Shown piece by piece: positions 24,972 to 34,728 of a stretch of DNA of 64,000 nt. Positions within the stretch are counted from its first letter, which is position 1; each line of letters opens with the position of its first letter. The notes beneath the pieces were generated by a model. The model saw nothing but the letters and a program-made list of their open reading frames with translations. It was not told where the DNA came from and ran no database searches. This stretch comes from a bacterium 1xD42-87. GTDB lineage: Bacteria; Bacillota; Clostridia; Lachnospirales; Lachnospiraceae. The stretch covers positions 216,243-280,242 of the forward strand of contig RAYM01000011.1 of the NCBI GenBank assembly GCA_003611805.1, given 5' to 3'. The position numbers were made by a program, and so were the translations under genes.

Positions 24972-27020
24972 ATGAAAAAGAAACTAGTTATAATGGTACT
25001 TGGCGGCGTTATGGTCTGTTCCCTGATGCTTGCGGGCTGCGGCGGACAGGGGGAAGCCCCGGCGACCACGGAAAGCACTGTGCAGACGGAGGCGCCTGCG
25101 GCAACAGATGGGTCTGCAGAAGACGCAGGGGCAGCGGCAGAATCGGTCGCGGAAGAAACCGTCAGTGATCAGGAAGCAGCGGATAACGTCGCCGCGCTGA
25201 TCGATGCAATCTATGTGCAGGAGCGGACAGAGAATACCGACGAACAGTGCGCGCAGGCAAAGGCGGCGTGGGATGCGCTCACGGATGCCCAGAAGGAGCT
25301 GGTGGAGGGCGAGAACGCCGACCCGGATTATTTCGGCAGGGATACCGGCGATGCCTCGAAGGACGATCCGCGAAATCAGGACGGGATCGGGGAAAAGGAG
25401 ATTCTGGTAGTCAGCTTCGGCACATCCTTCAATGACAGCCGCGTGGCGGATATCAGGGGGATCGAGGATGCGATACAGGAGGCAAACCCCGACTGGTCGG
25501 TGAGGAGGGCGTTTACGGCGCAGATTATCATCAACCATGTGCAGGCGCGGGATAATGAGTTTATTGACAACATGGATCAGGCGCTGGAGCGCGCCGTGAA
25601 AAACGGCGTCAAAAATCTGGTGGTACAGCCCACGCATCTGATGCACGGCGCGGAGTATGACGAAATTGTGGAGGCGCTGGAAGCTTACCGGGATCAGTTT
25701 GAGACGGTAACGGTTGCGGAGCCCCTGCTCGGCGAAGTGGGAACGGATGCCACAGCGATCAATGGGGACAAGGAAGCGGTCGCAAAGGAAATGACAAGCG
25801 AAGCATTAAAAGATGCCGGTTATGACACGCTGGATGCAGGCACGGAAGGACTGGAAGCGGCGAAAGCGGACGGTGTGGCGTTTGTGTTTTTAGGGCATGG
25901 CACCTTTCATACGGCAAAGGTATCTTACAGCCAGATGCAGACCCAGATGGACAGGCTTGGCTTTGACAACGTGTTCATCGGGACAGTGGAAGGCGACCCG
26001 GAAGAAACCGCCTGTGAAGAAGTAATGAACGCCATTGCGGAAGCCGGGTATCAGAAAGTCATCCTGCGCCCGCTGATGGTAGTGGCAGGCGACCATGCCA
26101 ACAATGACATGGCGGGGGAGGAGGAAGATTCTTGGCGCAGCATCTTCAAGGCATCCGACAAATTTGAGAGTGTGGAAGCACAGATTACCGGCATGGGTTC
26201 CATTCCGTCTATCCAGCAGATCTATGCACAGCATACAAGGGATGCGCTGGATTTGGCTGCTTTAGCAGATTTGGCAGGCGCAGGGGGCGGGCAGACCCAG
26301 AATCTGCAGGATGGCGTATACAGCGCAGACTTTAAGACGGACAGCAGTATGTTCCGTGTCAATGAGGCATGTGACGGGAAAGGGATGCTGACTGTAAAGA
26401 ACGGGGAAATGGTGATACACATTTCCCTCGGCTCGAAAAAGATTGTAAACCTGTATCCGGGGCTGGCGGCGGATGCCCAAAAAGACGGCGCGGCATTACT
26501 TGAACCGACGGAGGATACCGTTACCTACAGCGATGGCATGACGGAAGAAGTTTACGGCTTTGACGTGCCTGTCCCGGCTCTGGACACGGCGTTTGACCTG
26601 GCGCTGATCGGCACAAAGGGAAAGTGGTACGACCATAAGGTCAGCGTTTCAGGCGCCGAGTCGGCGGATGGCGGTGCGCAGACGGCGAAGACGGATGTCC
26701 TGGAGGACGGTTCCTACAGCGTGGAGATTGCCTTTGAGGGCGGCAGCGGAAAGGCGCAGATCCTGTCCCCTGTAACCGTCAATGTCACAGGGGGAAACGC
26801 AACCGCAACGGCACGGTGGAATAGCCCGAATTACGACTATATGCTGGTGGACGGGAAAAAATATCTGCCTGTAAATAAAGAGGGGGATTCCGTATTTGAG
26901 ATTCCCGTACTCTGTTTTGACAAGCCGATGCAGGTAGTCGGGGACACCGTGGCGATGAGCAAGCCGCACGAGGTGACATATGAGATTACGTTTCGGTCGG
27001 AGACGATAAAGAAACAGTAA
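24972..27020 (+). CDS. cbiK: Exported CbiK-like cobaltochelatase lipoprotein, multi-domain
   Basis: Starts at ATG 24972 (AGAGGAGACAG upstream) with a lipoprotein signal ending LMLAGC. Residues about 55-125 form a helical spacer (WDALTDAQKELV). Residues about 143-428 are a full CbiK/HemH-like anaerobic cobaltochelatase domain starting ILVVSFGTSF; likely metal ligands by comparison with CbiK are His309 (FLGHGTFH), Glu340 (TVEGDPE) and His375 (GDHANNDM). Two further beta-rich domains follow (about 444-555, LQDGVYSADF; about 577-682, LEDGSYSVEI), a type I associate with surface-exposed uptake lipoproteins. It is the first gene after the riboswitch and precedes a BtuFCD-type importer. The anchor places it outside the membrane, so a chelatase role in cytoplasmic B12 synthesis is doubtful; metal or corrinoid/tetrapyrrole handling at the surface is an alternative. 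Confidence 0.85.
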   Translation: MKKKLVIMVLGGVMVCSLMLAGCGGQGEAPATTESTVQTEAPAATDGSAEDAGAAAESVAEETVSDQEAADNVAALIDAIYVQERTENTDEQCAQAKAAWDALTDAQKELVEGENADPDYFGRDTGDASKDDPRNQDGIGEKEILVVSFGTSFNDSRVADIRGIEDAIQEANPDWSVRRAFTAQIIINHVQARDNEFIDNMDQALERAVKNGVKNLVVQPTHLMHGAEYDEIVEALEAYRDQFETVTVAEPLLGEVGTDATAINGDKEAVAKEMTSEALKDAGYDTLDAGTEGLEAAKADGVAFVFLGHGTFHTAKVSYSQMQTQMDRLGFDNVFIGTVEGDPEETACEEVMNAIAEAGYQKVILRPLMVVAGDHANNDMAGEEEDSWRSIFKASDKFESVEAQITGMGSIPSIQQIYAQHTRDALDLAALADLAGAGGGQTQNLQDGVYSADFKTDSSMFRVNEACDGKGMLTVKNGEMVIHISLGSKKIVNLYPGLAADAQKDGAALLEPTEDTVTYSDGMTEEVYGFDVPVPALDTAFDLALIGTKGKWYDHKVSVSGAESADGGAQTAKTDVLEDGSYSVEIAFEGGSGKAQILSPVTVNVTGGNATATARWNSPNYDYMLVDGKKYLPVNKEGDSVFEIPVLCFDKPMQVVGDTVAMSKPHEVTYEITFRSETIKKQ

Positions 27021-27027
27021 GGGACAG

Positions 27028-28311
27028 ATGAAAGAAAAAATGAGTGTGATGTGTAGAAAAGAAGCATTATTGATCCTGTTACTTTTGGGAATGGTCGGAC
27101 TGCATGGCTGCGGGGAAACTTCTTTCAATTCTGCGGATGTATCTGGTGAGAAACAAGAAACTTTGGTACAGGAAACAGTGGCGGGAACAGAGAATCAAGT
27201 CGAAGCGGATGGCCTGGAAACGAAGAGGGAACAGGCTGCGACGGATATGCCGGGCGCGGAGGCTGGGACCGCCGGGGCGCTTGTCCACGAAAGCAGCATG
27301 GCATTACAGTATGCCGAAAATTTCACGGTGGACTATTACAAGGGCGGGTATGTCCTGCTCACCACAACGACGGACGGCAGAAGATTTCTGATCGTTCCGG
27401 AAGACCGGGAAACGCCGCAGGATTTGGAGAAAGAAACCGTGGTGTTAAAGCGTCCCGTAAAAGACCTTTATTTGGTGGCGTCCTCGGCGATGGATATGTT
27501 CCGTGCGCTGGATGGAATGGACAGTATTTCCTTTTCCGGTCAGAAGGAGGACGGCTGGTACATCGAGGAAGCGAGGGACGCCATGAGGAGAGGCGGCCTG
27601 CTCTACGCCGGCAAATACAATATGCCGGATTATGAGATGATTGTCTCCGGAGGATGTACGCTTGCCATAGAAAACATGATGATATCCCATTCGCCGGAGG
27701 TCATGGAAAAGCTGGAAGAGTTCAGGATTCCCGTGATGATTGAATATTCCAGCTATGAGCCGCATCCGCTTGGCAGGGTGGAGTGGATCAAATTCTACGG
27801 GGCGCTGCTTGGCAGGGAGGAGGAAGCGGAACGGATCTTTTCGGAGCAGGCGGCTATTTTTGACCGGGTGACGGAGGACGTGGAGACCGAAAAGACGGCA
27901 GCCTTCTTTTTTGTCACGGCAAACGGTCTGATTCAGGTGCGCCAGTCGTCGGATTATATTCCGAAAATGATAGAACTGGCGGGAGGAAAGTATGTTTTTG
28001 AGAATCTGGGGGATCCCGGAACGAGACGGTCAACCATGAACATACAGGTAGAAGAGTTCTATGCCGCCGCAAAGGACGCGGACTTTTTGATTTACAACAG
28101 TTCCATCGACGGCGGCGTCTCAGACATGGAGGAGCTGTTGGATAAATGTGAACTGCTGGCGGATTTTAAGGCGGTGAAGGAGGGAAATGTCTGGTGCACG
28201 ACAAACGATATGTACCAGCAGTCGCTTTCTATCGGTTATCTGACAGAGGATATCCATGGTATGTTTTTGGGGAAAACGGAGGGAATGCACTATCTCTTCC
28301 AATTGAAATAG
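27028..28311 (+). CDS. btuF: ABC transporter substrate-binding lipoprotein (BtuF-like)
   Basis: 427 residues, lipoprotein signal ending GLHGC, Thr/Glu-rich linker to about residue 95, then a periplasmic-binding-protein fold of the BtuF/FecB class (for example PVMIEYSSYEPHPLGRVEWIKFYGALLG and the C-terminal VWCTTNDMYQQS). It starts 8 bases after the CbiK-like gene. Substrate is probably cobalamin or a corrinoid given the riboswitch and biosynthesis genes; siderophore or haem cannot be excluded from the fold alone. Confidence 0.85.
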   Translation: MKEKMSVMCRKEALLILLLLGMVGLHGCGETSFNSADVSGEKQETLVQETVAGTENQVEADGLETKREQAATDMPGAEAGTAGALVHESSMALQYAENFTVDYYKGGYVLLTTTTDGRRFLIVPEDRETPQDLEKETVVLKRPVKDLYLVASSAMDMFRALDGMDSISFSGQKEDGWYIEEARDAMRRGGLLYAGKYNMPDYEMIVSGGCTLAIENMMISHSPEVMEKLEEFRIPVMIEYSSYEPHPLGRVEWIKFYGALLGREEEAERIFSEQAAIFDRVTEDVETEKTAAFFFVTANGLIQVRQSSDYIPKMIELAGGKYVFENLGDPGTRRSTMNIQVEEFYAAAKDADFLIYNSSIDGGVSDMEELLDKCELLADFKAVKEGNVWCTTNDMYQQSLSIGYLTEDIHGMFLGKTEGMHYLFQLK

Positions 28312-28326
28312 TGTTGGAGTCAGGCT

Positions 28327-29358
28327 ATGGATAAACACAGGAAATACAGATACATAGCGGCGTTTTGTATGCTGGGTGCGGGTGTTTTTGTCTTTTTTGT
28401 CCTCTATATCTGTATGGGGAGCGTGGAGATTTCCGTGCGGGAAATGATGCGTGCCTTTGCCGGGGTGGACGATATGGAAACCAAACGGCGGATTCTGTGG
28501 GACATCCGGTTCCCGCGGGCCATGGCGGCTCTGATTCTGGGCGGCGCCCTGGCGCTTGCCGGGTATCTGCTGCAGACCTTCTTCCATAACCCGATTGCGG
28601 GTCCTTTTGTCCTCGGCATTTCTTCCGGCGCAAAGATGACGGTCGCCCTTGTGATGATCTTTCTGATGGGAAGGACGGTCCGGGTAACGTCGGCAGATCT
28701 GATTGCCGCCGCTTTCACGGGCGCGCTCCTGTCCATGGGGGTTGTGCTCCTGCTTTCGCGCAGGGTGCGCGGCATGTCCATGCTGGTGGTCTGCGGGGTG
28801 ATCATCGGTTATATCTGCTCCGCCGTCACAGAGCTGGTGGTTACTTTTGCAGAGGATGCGGACATTGTCAATCTGCACAACTGGTCGCGGGGCAGTTTCT
28901 CGGGTATGACATGGGAGAATGTAAAGGTCATGGCTGCAGTTGTCTTTGTGACCGTGTTCTTAGTATTCCGGATAGCAAAACCCCTTGGCGCTTACCAGAT
29001 GGGAGAGACATATGCGGCGGGCGTGGGCGTCAATCTCAGACTTCTGCGGGCGGGCATCGTCATCCTTTCCAGTATGTTGTCGGCGTGTATTGTCGCGTTT
29101 GCCGGTCCGGTTTCCTTTGTGGGCATTGCTGCGCCCCATCTGGTCAAAAAGCTTCTGGGCACGGCGGAACCGCTTCTGATGATACCGGCTTGTTTTCTTG
29201 GCGGGAGCGTGTTCTGTCTGTTCTGCGATCTGCTTGCGCGCACCATGCTGGCGCCGACGGAGCTTTCCATCAGCACTGTGACCGCCATCTTTGGCGCGCC
29301 GGTGGTTCTGTGGATGATGGGGCGCAAACATGCTGACAGACATGTAAATGATCCATGA
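28327..29358 (+). CDS. btuC: ABC transporter permease, FecCD/BtuC family
   Basis: 343 residues, about nine to ten membrane helices. FecCD landmarks are clear: RFPRAMAALILGGALALAGY, NPIAGPFVLGISSGA, and GPVSFVGIAAPHLVKK containing the ATPase-coupling loop. It follows the binding-protein gene by 15 bases and precedes the ATPase gene. Confidence 0.92.
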   Translation: MDKHRKYRYIAAFCMLGAGVFVFFVLYICMGSVEISVREMMRAFAGVDDMETKRRILWDIRFPRAMAALILGGALALAGYLLQTFFHNPIAGPFVLGISSGAKMTVALVMIFLMGRTVRVTSADLIAAAFTGALLSMGVVLLLSRRVRGMSMLVVCGVIIGYICSAVTELVVTFAEDADIVNLHNWSRGSFSGMTWENVKVMAAVVFVTVFLVFRIAKPLGAYQMGETYAAGVGVNLRLLRAGIVILSSMLSACIVAFAGPVSFVGIAAPHLVKKLLGTAEPLLMIPACFLGGSVFCLFCDLLARTMLAPTELSISTVTAIFGAPVVLWMMGRKHADRHVNDP

Positions 29359-29460
29359 CGGAAGCAGTAGATGTAAATACAAAAGTTGAGAGGCATCGTT
29401 GACCGAAAACAGTGCTGCCGTAGACAATTTTTGCAGACAAAAAATATAGCTAATTGGTAA

Positions 29461-30333
29461 ATGGTGCACCAGAACAAAGAAAGCATAGGGTTCCTTGTGA
29501 ATCAGATGGAACAGATATGCCGCGCAAAAGGAATGGCTGTCGATATGGAACAATATTACTTTACAACACAGAAAATGTGCGTTGGCTATGATGGCAGACC
29601 GCTTATAAAAGATGTGGAAATCGCACTGGAACAGGGAGAATTTTTAACGCTGATCGGTCCAAACGGCGCAGGGAAATCGACCGTTCTGAAAAGCATTGCT
29701 GGACAGCTTCGTCTACTTGGGGGAAGCGTTTGTCTGGGTGAAAACGTTTTATCGGAAATGAAAAGAAATGAACTGGCGCGGAAAATGTCGGTGGTATTTA
29801 CGCAGAAGGTGCGGGCTGAGCTGAAAACATGCCGGGATGTGGCGGCAACAGGGCGTTATCCGTATACGGGACGCTTTGGCGTGCTGTCGAAGGAAGACTG
29901 GCGGCTTGTGGATGAGGTGTTGGAACTGACCCGTACCGCAAATATCGCCGGACAGGATTTTGACACCGTCAGTGACGGGCAGAAACAGCGCGTGATGCTG
30001 GCAAGGGCGATCTGTCAGGAACCGGAGATCCTTGTGCTGGACGAGCCCACCTCCTATCTGGATATCAGGTATAAGCTTGAATTTTTGGCGATATTGGAGG
30101 AGATGCGGGATAAAAAGAACCTGACGGTGGTCATGTCCCTGCATGAACTGGAGCTTGCCAAAATGATTTCGGATCAGATACTTTGTCTGAAAGGGGCATA
30201 TGTGGAGCGGTACGGCACGCCGGAAGAAATTTTCGAGGGGGATTTTATCAGAGAACTCTACGGGATAGACGACGGTATTTTTTCTGGCGACAAGAAGTTT
30301 CAGGCGTATATCCGGCAGATTGGGCAGATATAA
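29461..30333 (+). CDS. btuD: ABC transporter ATP-binding protein (BtuD/FecE-like)
   Basis: Walker A GPNGAGKST, signature VSDGQKQR, Walker B LVLDEPTS and the H-loop SLHEL are all present. The signature begins SDGQ rather than SGGQ. The start is uncertain: ATG 29461 has no good ribosome-binding site, while ATG 29545 (MEQYYFTTQKMCVGYDG) has AAAGGA 12 bases upstream and would be closer to the usual length. It completes the importer begun at 27028; a 102-bp gap separates it from the permease gene. Confidence 0.9.
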   Translation: MVHQNKESIGFLVNQMEQICRAKGMAVDMEQYYFTTQKMCVGYDGRPLIKDVEIALEQGEFLTLIGPNGAGKSTVLKSIAGQLRLLGGSVCLGENVLSEMKRNELARKMSVVFTQKVRAELKTCRDVAATGRYPYTGRFGVLSKEDWRLVDEVLELTRTANIAGQDFDTVSDGQKQRVMLARAICQEPEILVLDEPTSYLDIRYKLEFLAILEEMRDKKNLTVVMSLHELELAKMISDQILCLKGAYVERYGTPEEIFEGDFIRELYGIDDGIFSGDKKFQAYIRQIGQI

Positions 30334-30445
30334 AAAATCGAGCGTTGGCATTATTTTCTATGGAATGAAAAAGCATCCCGAAAATATAAATATAACATTT
30401 TTTAAACTTGATTGGAGGGTCATTGCCTGACCCATGGAGACAAAT

Positions 30446-31936
30446 ATGGCGAAAGTAATTATGGTGCAGGGAACCATGTCCGGCGCGGGCAAGAGTCTGA
30501 TCGTGGCAGGGCTGTGCCGCATTATGCGGCGGGACGGATACCGTGTGGCGCCCTTTAAATCCCAGAATATGGCCTTAAACTCCTTTGTCACGAAAGAGGG
30601 GCTTGAGATGGGAAGGGCGCAGGTCATGCAGGCGGAGGCGGCGGGTATCGAGCCCCTTGTGTGCATGAATCCGATTTTATTAAAACCGACAGACCACACA
30701 GGCTCGCAGGTGATTGTAAACGGGCGGGTAATCGGCAATATGAGCGCGAGGGACTATTTTGCGTATAAGCGTAAGCTCATCCCGGATATTGTAAAGGCGT
30801 TTCACAGGCTGGAAGAACGGGCGGACATGATTGTGATCGAGGGGGCGGGCAGCCCGGCGGAAATCAATCTGCGGGAAAACGATATCGTGAATATGGGACT
30901 GGCGGAACTTGTGGACGCGCCGGTACTACTTGTGGGAGATATCGACAGAGGAGGCGTCTTCGCACAGCTTCTGGGCACACTGATGCTGCTCCGGGAAGAG
31001 GAGCGGGACAGGGTGAAGGGGCTGTTGATCAATAAATTCAGAGGGGACGCGTCCCTGCTGACTTCCGGCATAGAGATTCTGGAGAAAAAGGGAGGGATTC
31101 CCGTTGCCGGAGTCATCCCTTACATGGAAATAGATTTGGAAGATGAGGACAGTCTCACAGACCGCTTTGTTAAAAAGAAGCAGGGAAAAATAGACATTGT
31201 GGTGATCCGCTATCCAAGGATATCCAATTTTACGGATTTCAATGTGTTTGCGCAGATCCCGGAAGTGTCGGTGCGCTACGTCACATCTGCGGCAGAATTT
31301 GGATGCCCGGATCTGGTCTTTCTGCCCGGCAGCAAAAACACGACAGGCGATCTGAACTGGATGCGGCGAAACGGTCTGGAGGAAAAGGTGAAAGGATTGG
31401 TGGGGAAAATACCGGTCTGCGGCATCTGCGGCGGGTACCAGATGCTGGGGGAAGAAATCACGGATTCCGAGGGTATGGAGTCCGGAGGCGCCGTGAAAGG
31501 CATGGGCCTTCTGCCAGTTACAACAAAGCTGCAAAAGGAGAAGGTGCGCCGTCAGGTACAGGGAACCATAAACCGGATAAGCGGCACGTTCTCCGTGCTT
31601 TCAGGACTTGCCTATGCGGGATATGAAATTCATATGGGACGCAGCCGCCTGTATTCCGATGACGGGGTGGCGCATGTGACGGAGGAGGTTTTGGTGGGCG
31701 GAGAAATACCCGAGGTGTATGGAACCTATGTGCACGGGATATTTGACAAAGGGGAGACCGTGTCCGCCCTTGTGGGGGAGCTGGCGCGGAAAAAAGGGCT
31801 TGTTCCGGGAAATCGCGCCTGCATGGATTACCGGGAATACAAGGAAAAACAGTACGATAAACTGGCGGATATTTTAACAGAGCATCTGGACAGGGAGCAT
31901 ATTTATGGACTACTCAGGAAAGCGCATATCAGGTGA
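30446..31936 (+). CDS. cbiP: Cobyric acid synthase CbiP
   Basis: Glutamine-dependent amidase adding four amides to adenosylcobyrinate a,c-diamide. Starts at ATG 30446 ([17 protein letters not shown]) with GGAG at 6 bases; ATG 30434 is less likely. The N-terminal dethiobiotin-synthetase-like domain (P-loop at residue 8-18, DIDRGGVFA) is followed by a class I glutamine amidotransferase domain with the catalytic Cys in [11 protein letters not shown] and His in [10 protein letters not shown]. 496 residues is normal. Its end overlaps cobT by 32 bases. Confidence 0.96.
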   Translation: MAKVIMVQGTMSGAGKSLIVAGLCRIMRRDGYRVAPFKSQNMALNSFVTKEGLEMGRAQVMQAEAAGIEPLVCMNPILLKPTDHTGSQVIVNGRVIGNMSARDYFAYKRKLIPDIVKAFHRLEERADMIVIEGAGSPAEINLRENDIVNMGLAELVDAPVLLVGDIDRGGVFAQLLGTLMLLREEERDRVKGLLINKFRGDASLLTSGIEILEKKGGIPVAGVIPYMEIDLEDEDSLTDRFVKKKQGKIDIVVIRYPRISNFTDFNVFAQIPEVSVRYVTSAAEFGCPDLVFLPGSKNTTGDLNWMRRNGLEEKVKGLVGKIPVCGICGGYQMLGEEITDSEGMESGGAVKGMGLLPVTTKLQKEKVRRQVQGTINRISGTFSVLSGLAYAGYEIHMGRSRLYSDDGVAHVTEEVLVGGEIPEVYGTYVHGIFDKGETVSALVGELARKKGLVPGNRACMDYREYKEKQYDKLADILTEHLDREHIYGLLRKAHIR

Positions 31937-33119
31937 CAGTACTGCAGAAAGTACGAAAAAGATCACATCAGATAACGCCACAGCGGAAATCGCAAAAAAT
32001 CACATATTGGATGTCGCCGCGGAGAAAATCACAGGAAACCAGATATGGGAGGATACGACAAAAGAATCTCTAAAAAAACTGTCTGTGTCCGCGCCGAACC
32101 AGAAGATATATGAAAGAGTATTGAAAAATTGGGACGCCATTGCCAAGCCGCTCGACGGGCTGGGGCGGTTCGAGACATTGACGGCACAGATCGGCGCAAT
32201 TCTGGGAACGGATCAGCTCGACCTTTCCAGAAAAGCCGTTGTTATCATGTGCGCGGACAACGGGATTGTGGCAGAAGGGGTCAGCCAGTCCGGGCAGGAA
32301 GTGACCACGGCAGTGGTAAGGCAGATGGCGAAGGGTGCGTCCTCGGTGGGGAAAATGGCGGCTCTGATCGGTGTGGAAACGATTTCGACAGATATCGGGA
32401 TGAGCGAAACAGAACGGATACCGGGTGTTCTCGACCGCAAAATCCGCTGCGGCACCAACAATTTCAGAATTGAACCGGCAATGACCGAATCCGAGGCTGT
32501 CCGGGCGATAGGGACAGGCATCGGCATGGTGTCCGAATGTAAGCAAAAAGGTTACCGGATTCTTGCTACGGGGGAAATGGGTATTGGAAATACGACCACC
32601 AGCAGCGCGGTGGCGGCGGCTCTGCTGTCCTGTGATGCCGGGGAGATGACGGGACGAGGGGCTGGTCTCGATGATGAAAGGCTGCTGCACAAAAAGAAGG
32701 TGATTGCGGAGGCAATCAAAAAATACGGGCTTTATGGGGCGGAGCCTCTGCGTATCCTCCACACGGTGGGCGGGCTGGATATCGCCGGGCTTGCCGGCGT
32801 ATGTATGGGCGGCGCCCTGTTCCACATACCGATTGTGCTGGACGGGGTGATCAGCATGACGGCGGCTCTGCTGGCGGAAAAGCTCCTGTCGGGCACGGCG
32901 GCATATCTGATCGCATCCCATAGAGGAAAGGAGCCTGCCGTGGAAAAGCTGACTGATGCGCTTGGCTTACAGCCTGTGATAGATGCCGGGATGGCGCTGG
33001 GCGAGGGGACGGGGGCGGTGATGATGCTGTCGCTTCTCGACCTGGCGCTGTCCGTTTATCAGGGAAAGACTTCCTTTTCCGAAATTGCGGTAAAACCCTA
33101 TGAAAGATATGGAAAGTAA
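31905..33119 (+). CDS. cobT: Nicotinate-nucleotide-dimethylbenzimidazole phosphoribosyltransferase CobT
   Basis: Activates the lower-ligand base to alpha-ribazole phosphate. The core from about residue 62 shows [44 protein letters not shown] and the catalytic-base segment [12 protein letters not shown]. The N-terminal ~60 residues are an extra hydrophilic segment not typical of CobT (about 350 residues). The ATG has GGGAG upstream and overlaps cbiP by 32 bases, so the extension appears to be genuinely translated; no equally good internal start is evident. Confidence 0.94.
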   Translation: MDYSGKRISGDSTAESTKKITSDNATAEIAKNHILDVAAEKITGNQIWEDTTKESLKKLSVSAPNQKIYERVLKNWDAIAKPLDGLGRFETLTAQIGAILGTDQLDLSRKAVVIMCADNGIVAEGVSQSGQEVTTAVVRQMAKGASSVGKMAALIGVETISTDIGMSETERIPGVLDRKIRCGTNNFRIEPAMTESEAVRAIGTGIGMVSECKQKGYRILATGEMGIGNTTTSSAVAAALLSCDAGEMTGRGAGLDDERLLHKKKVIAEAIKKYGLYGAEPLRILHTVGGLDIAGLAGVCMGGALFHIPIVLDGVISMTAALLAEKLLSGTAAYLIASHRGKEPAVEKLTDALGLQPVIDAGMALGEGTGAVMMLSLLDLALSVYQGKTSFSEIAVKPYERYGK

Positions 33120-33203
33120 GTCCTTAGCTGAAAACCTGAAAGTTGGCTTATGTATGGAAGTTATGTGAAAGAATACGCCGAAGAAGTTCGGCGGGAGGCT
33201 GTT

Positions 33204-33776
33204 ATGATGGTTCTCGTCCTTGGGGGAAGCGGGAGCGGAAAGTCCGCCTATGCGGAGGAGCTGCTCTGCACGCTTGCCGGAAAATCGCAGACAACAAAAT
33301 ATTATCTGGCGGCAATGCGGGTCTATGACGAGGAGGGAACAAGGAAGGTGGAAAAGCACAGGGAACGCCGGAAAGGGAAAGGCTTTCTTACCATCGAACA
33401 GCCGGTGCGGATCGAGGACGCGCTTTTTCAGATGAAAAGCGGAGGGAAATCGGTTCTGCTTGAATGTATATCGAATCTGACGGCAAACGAGATGTTTACG
33501 GGCACACAGATCAGACCGAAAGAGGCAGTCACAGCATGTATTCTGCGAGGCGTTTCGCAGCTCATGCGGGAAACCGCGCATCTGGTTGTCGTCAGCGGTA
33601 ATGTGTTTGAGGACGGCATCGTATATAACAGGACGACTATGGATTATATATATGCCATGGGGGAGATCAACAGACAGCTCGCGGCATGTGCCGACCGTGT
33701 GGTGGAAGTGGTGGCTGGGATTCCTGTGCCGGTTAGAGGCGTGAACCCGGAAGCTGTGCCGGATGTACCGTTTTAG
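33204..33776 (+). CDS. cobU: CobU-type adenosylcobinamide kinase/guanylyltransferase
   Basis: Phosphorylates adenosylcobinamide and transfers GMP. Start ATG 33204 is behind GGGAGG; the longer frame from 33150 lacks support. It has a strong P-loop (LGGSGSGKS), the EKHRERR histidine and LLECISNLTANEMF. The usual VSNEVGMGIVP motif is replaced by VVSGNVFEDGIVY, so the second nucleotide-binding feature is altered. 190 residues. See the second CobU-like gene at 34729. Confidence 0.88.
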   Translation: MMVLVLGGSGSGKSAYAEELLCTLAGKSQTTKYYLAAMRVYDEEGTRKVEKHRERRKGKGFLTIEQPVRIEDALFQMKSGGKSVLLECISNLTANEMFTGTQIRPKEAVTACILRGVSQLMRETAHLVVVSGNVFEDGIVYNRTTMDYIYAMGEINRQLAACADRVVEVVAGIPVPVRGVNPEAVPDVPF

Positions 33777-33788
33777 TGAGGAGACAGT

Positions 33789-34556
33789 ATGCATATCGTA
33801 AAGTCCGTTTTTATTGCGTTTTCCCTCTATTCAAAAATTCCGCTCTTGCAGTGTGCTTGGGAAGAGGATGACATGAAATATGTTTACTGTTTTTTCCCCT
33901 GGGTCGGGGCGCTGATCGGCGGCTGTCTTTTCCTCTGGCTGTATCTGTGCGGTAGGCTGCAGATCGGCAGTCTGTGCCGCACCATGACAGGGGCGGCGAT
34001 TCCGCTTCTGATCACGGGAGGATTTCATGTGGACGGTTTTATGGACACGATGGACGCTGTACATTCGTACCAGCCAAGGGAGCGGAAACTGGAAATTTTG
34101 AAGGATTCCCACATCGGCGCGTTTGCGGTCATCATGCTGGTTCTGTATGGGCTGGCATTCTTAAGCGCGCTGTCCGAGGTAGAGAACAGGGCGTTACAGA
34201 AAATTGTGTGCGGCGGTTTTTTCCTGTCACGATGTCTGTGCGGGATCAGCGCGGTCTCTTTTCCCACGGCAAAAAGGGAGGGGACGCTCTTTCTCTTCGC
34301 TGACCGGGCACGGAAAAATGTGGTAAAAATCGCACTGTATATACAAAGCGTTGTCTGTATTGGACTGATGCTTTACTGGCATTTCTTTGCGGGGCTTCTG
34401 GTGGCTGGATGCGCAGTCGGCTTGCTTGTCTACTATTATTATAGAAGCAGAAGAGAATTTGGGGGCGTTACGGGCGATACGGCGGGCTGTTTTGTCGTTC
34501 TCTGTGAGGGGTGTATGGTTGTGGCTGCGGCGTTTTTTGACATTTTCTTTTTGTAG
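33789..34556 (+). CDS. cobS: Adenosylcobinamide-GDP ribazoletransferase (cobalamin synthase) CobS
   Basis: Membrane enzyme joining adenosylcobinamide-GDP and alpha-ribazole. 255 residues, about six to seven membrane segments. CobS motifs: FSLYSKIPL near the start, GGFHVDGFMDTMDAVHS with the Mg-binding acidic residues, and KDSHIGAFAVIML. GAGGAGACAG precedes the ATG; it follows cobU by 12 bases. Confidence 0.95.
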   Translation: MHIVKSVFIAFSLYSKIPLLQCAWEEDDMKYVYCFFPWVGALIGGCLFLWLYLCGRLQIGSLCRTMTGAAIPLLITGGFHVDGFMDTMDAVHSYQPRERKLEILKDSHIGAFAVIMLVLYGLAFLSALSEVENRALQKIVCGGFFLSRCLCGISAVSFPTAKREGTLFLFADRARKNVVKIALYIQSVVCIGLMLYWHFFAGLLVAGCAVGLLVYYYYRSRREFGGVTGDTAGCFVVLCEGCMVVAAAFFDIFFL

Positions 34557-34728
34557 AGAGGTTGGTTTTTTCACACAGAAGTCCCAAAATAAATGTGAAA
34601 TTTCATCCTAAGATGAGCTGTATATCAATATATAAGTTTGTCCTTCGGAGAGCAGGGTGTGACAAATTTGAGCAGTAGTGCAGGATACAGATGACTGAGG
34701 AAAGTGAAATACAGAAATGAGGTTGCCG

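Noticed and set aside
32070..32921. 283-codon minus-strand open frame opposite cobT
   Set aside because: Shadow of the cobT reading frame.
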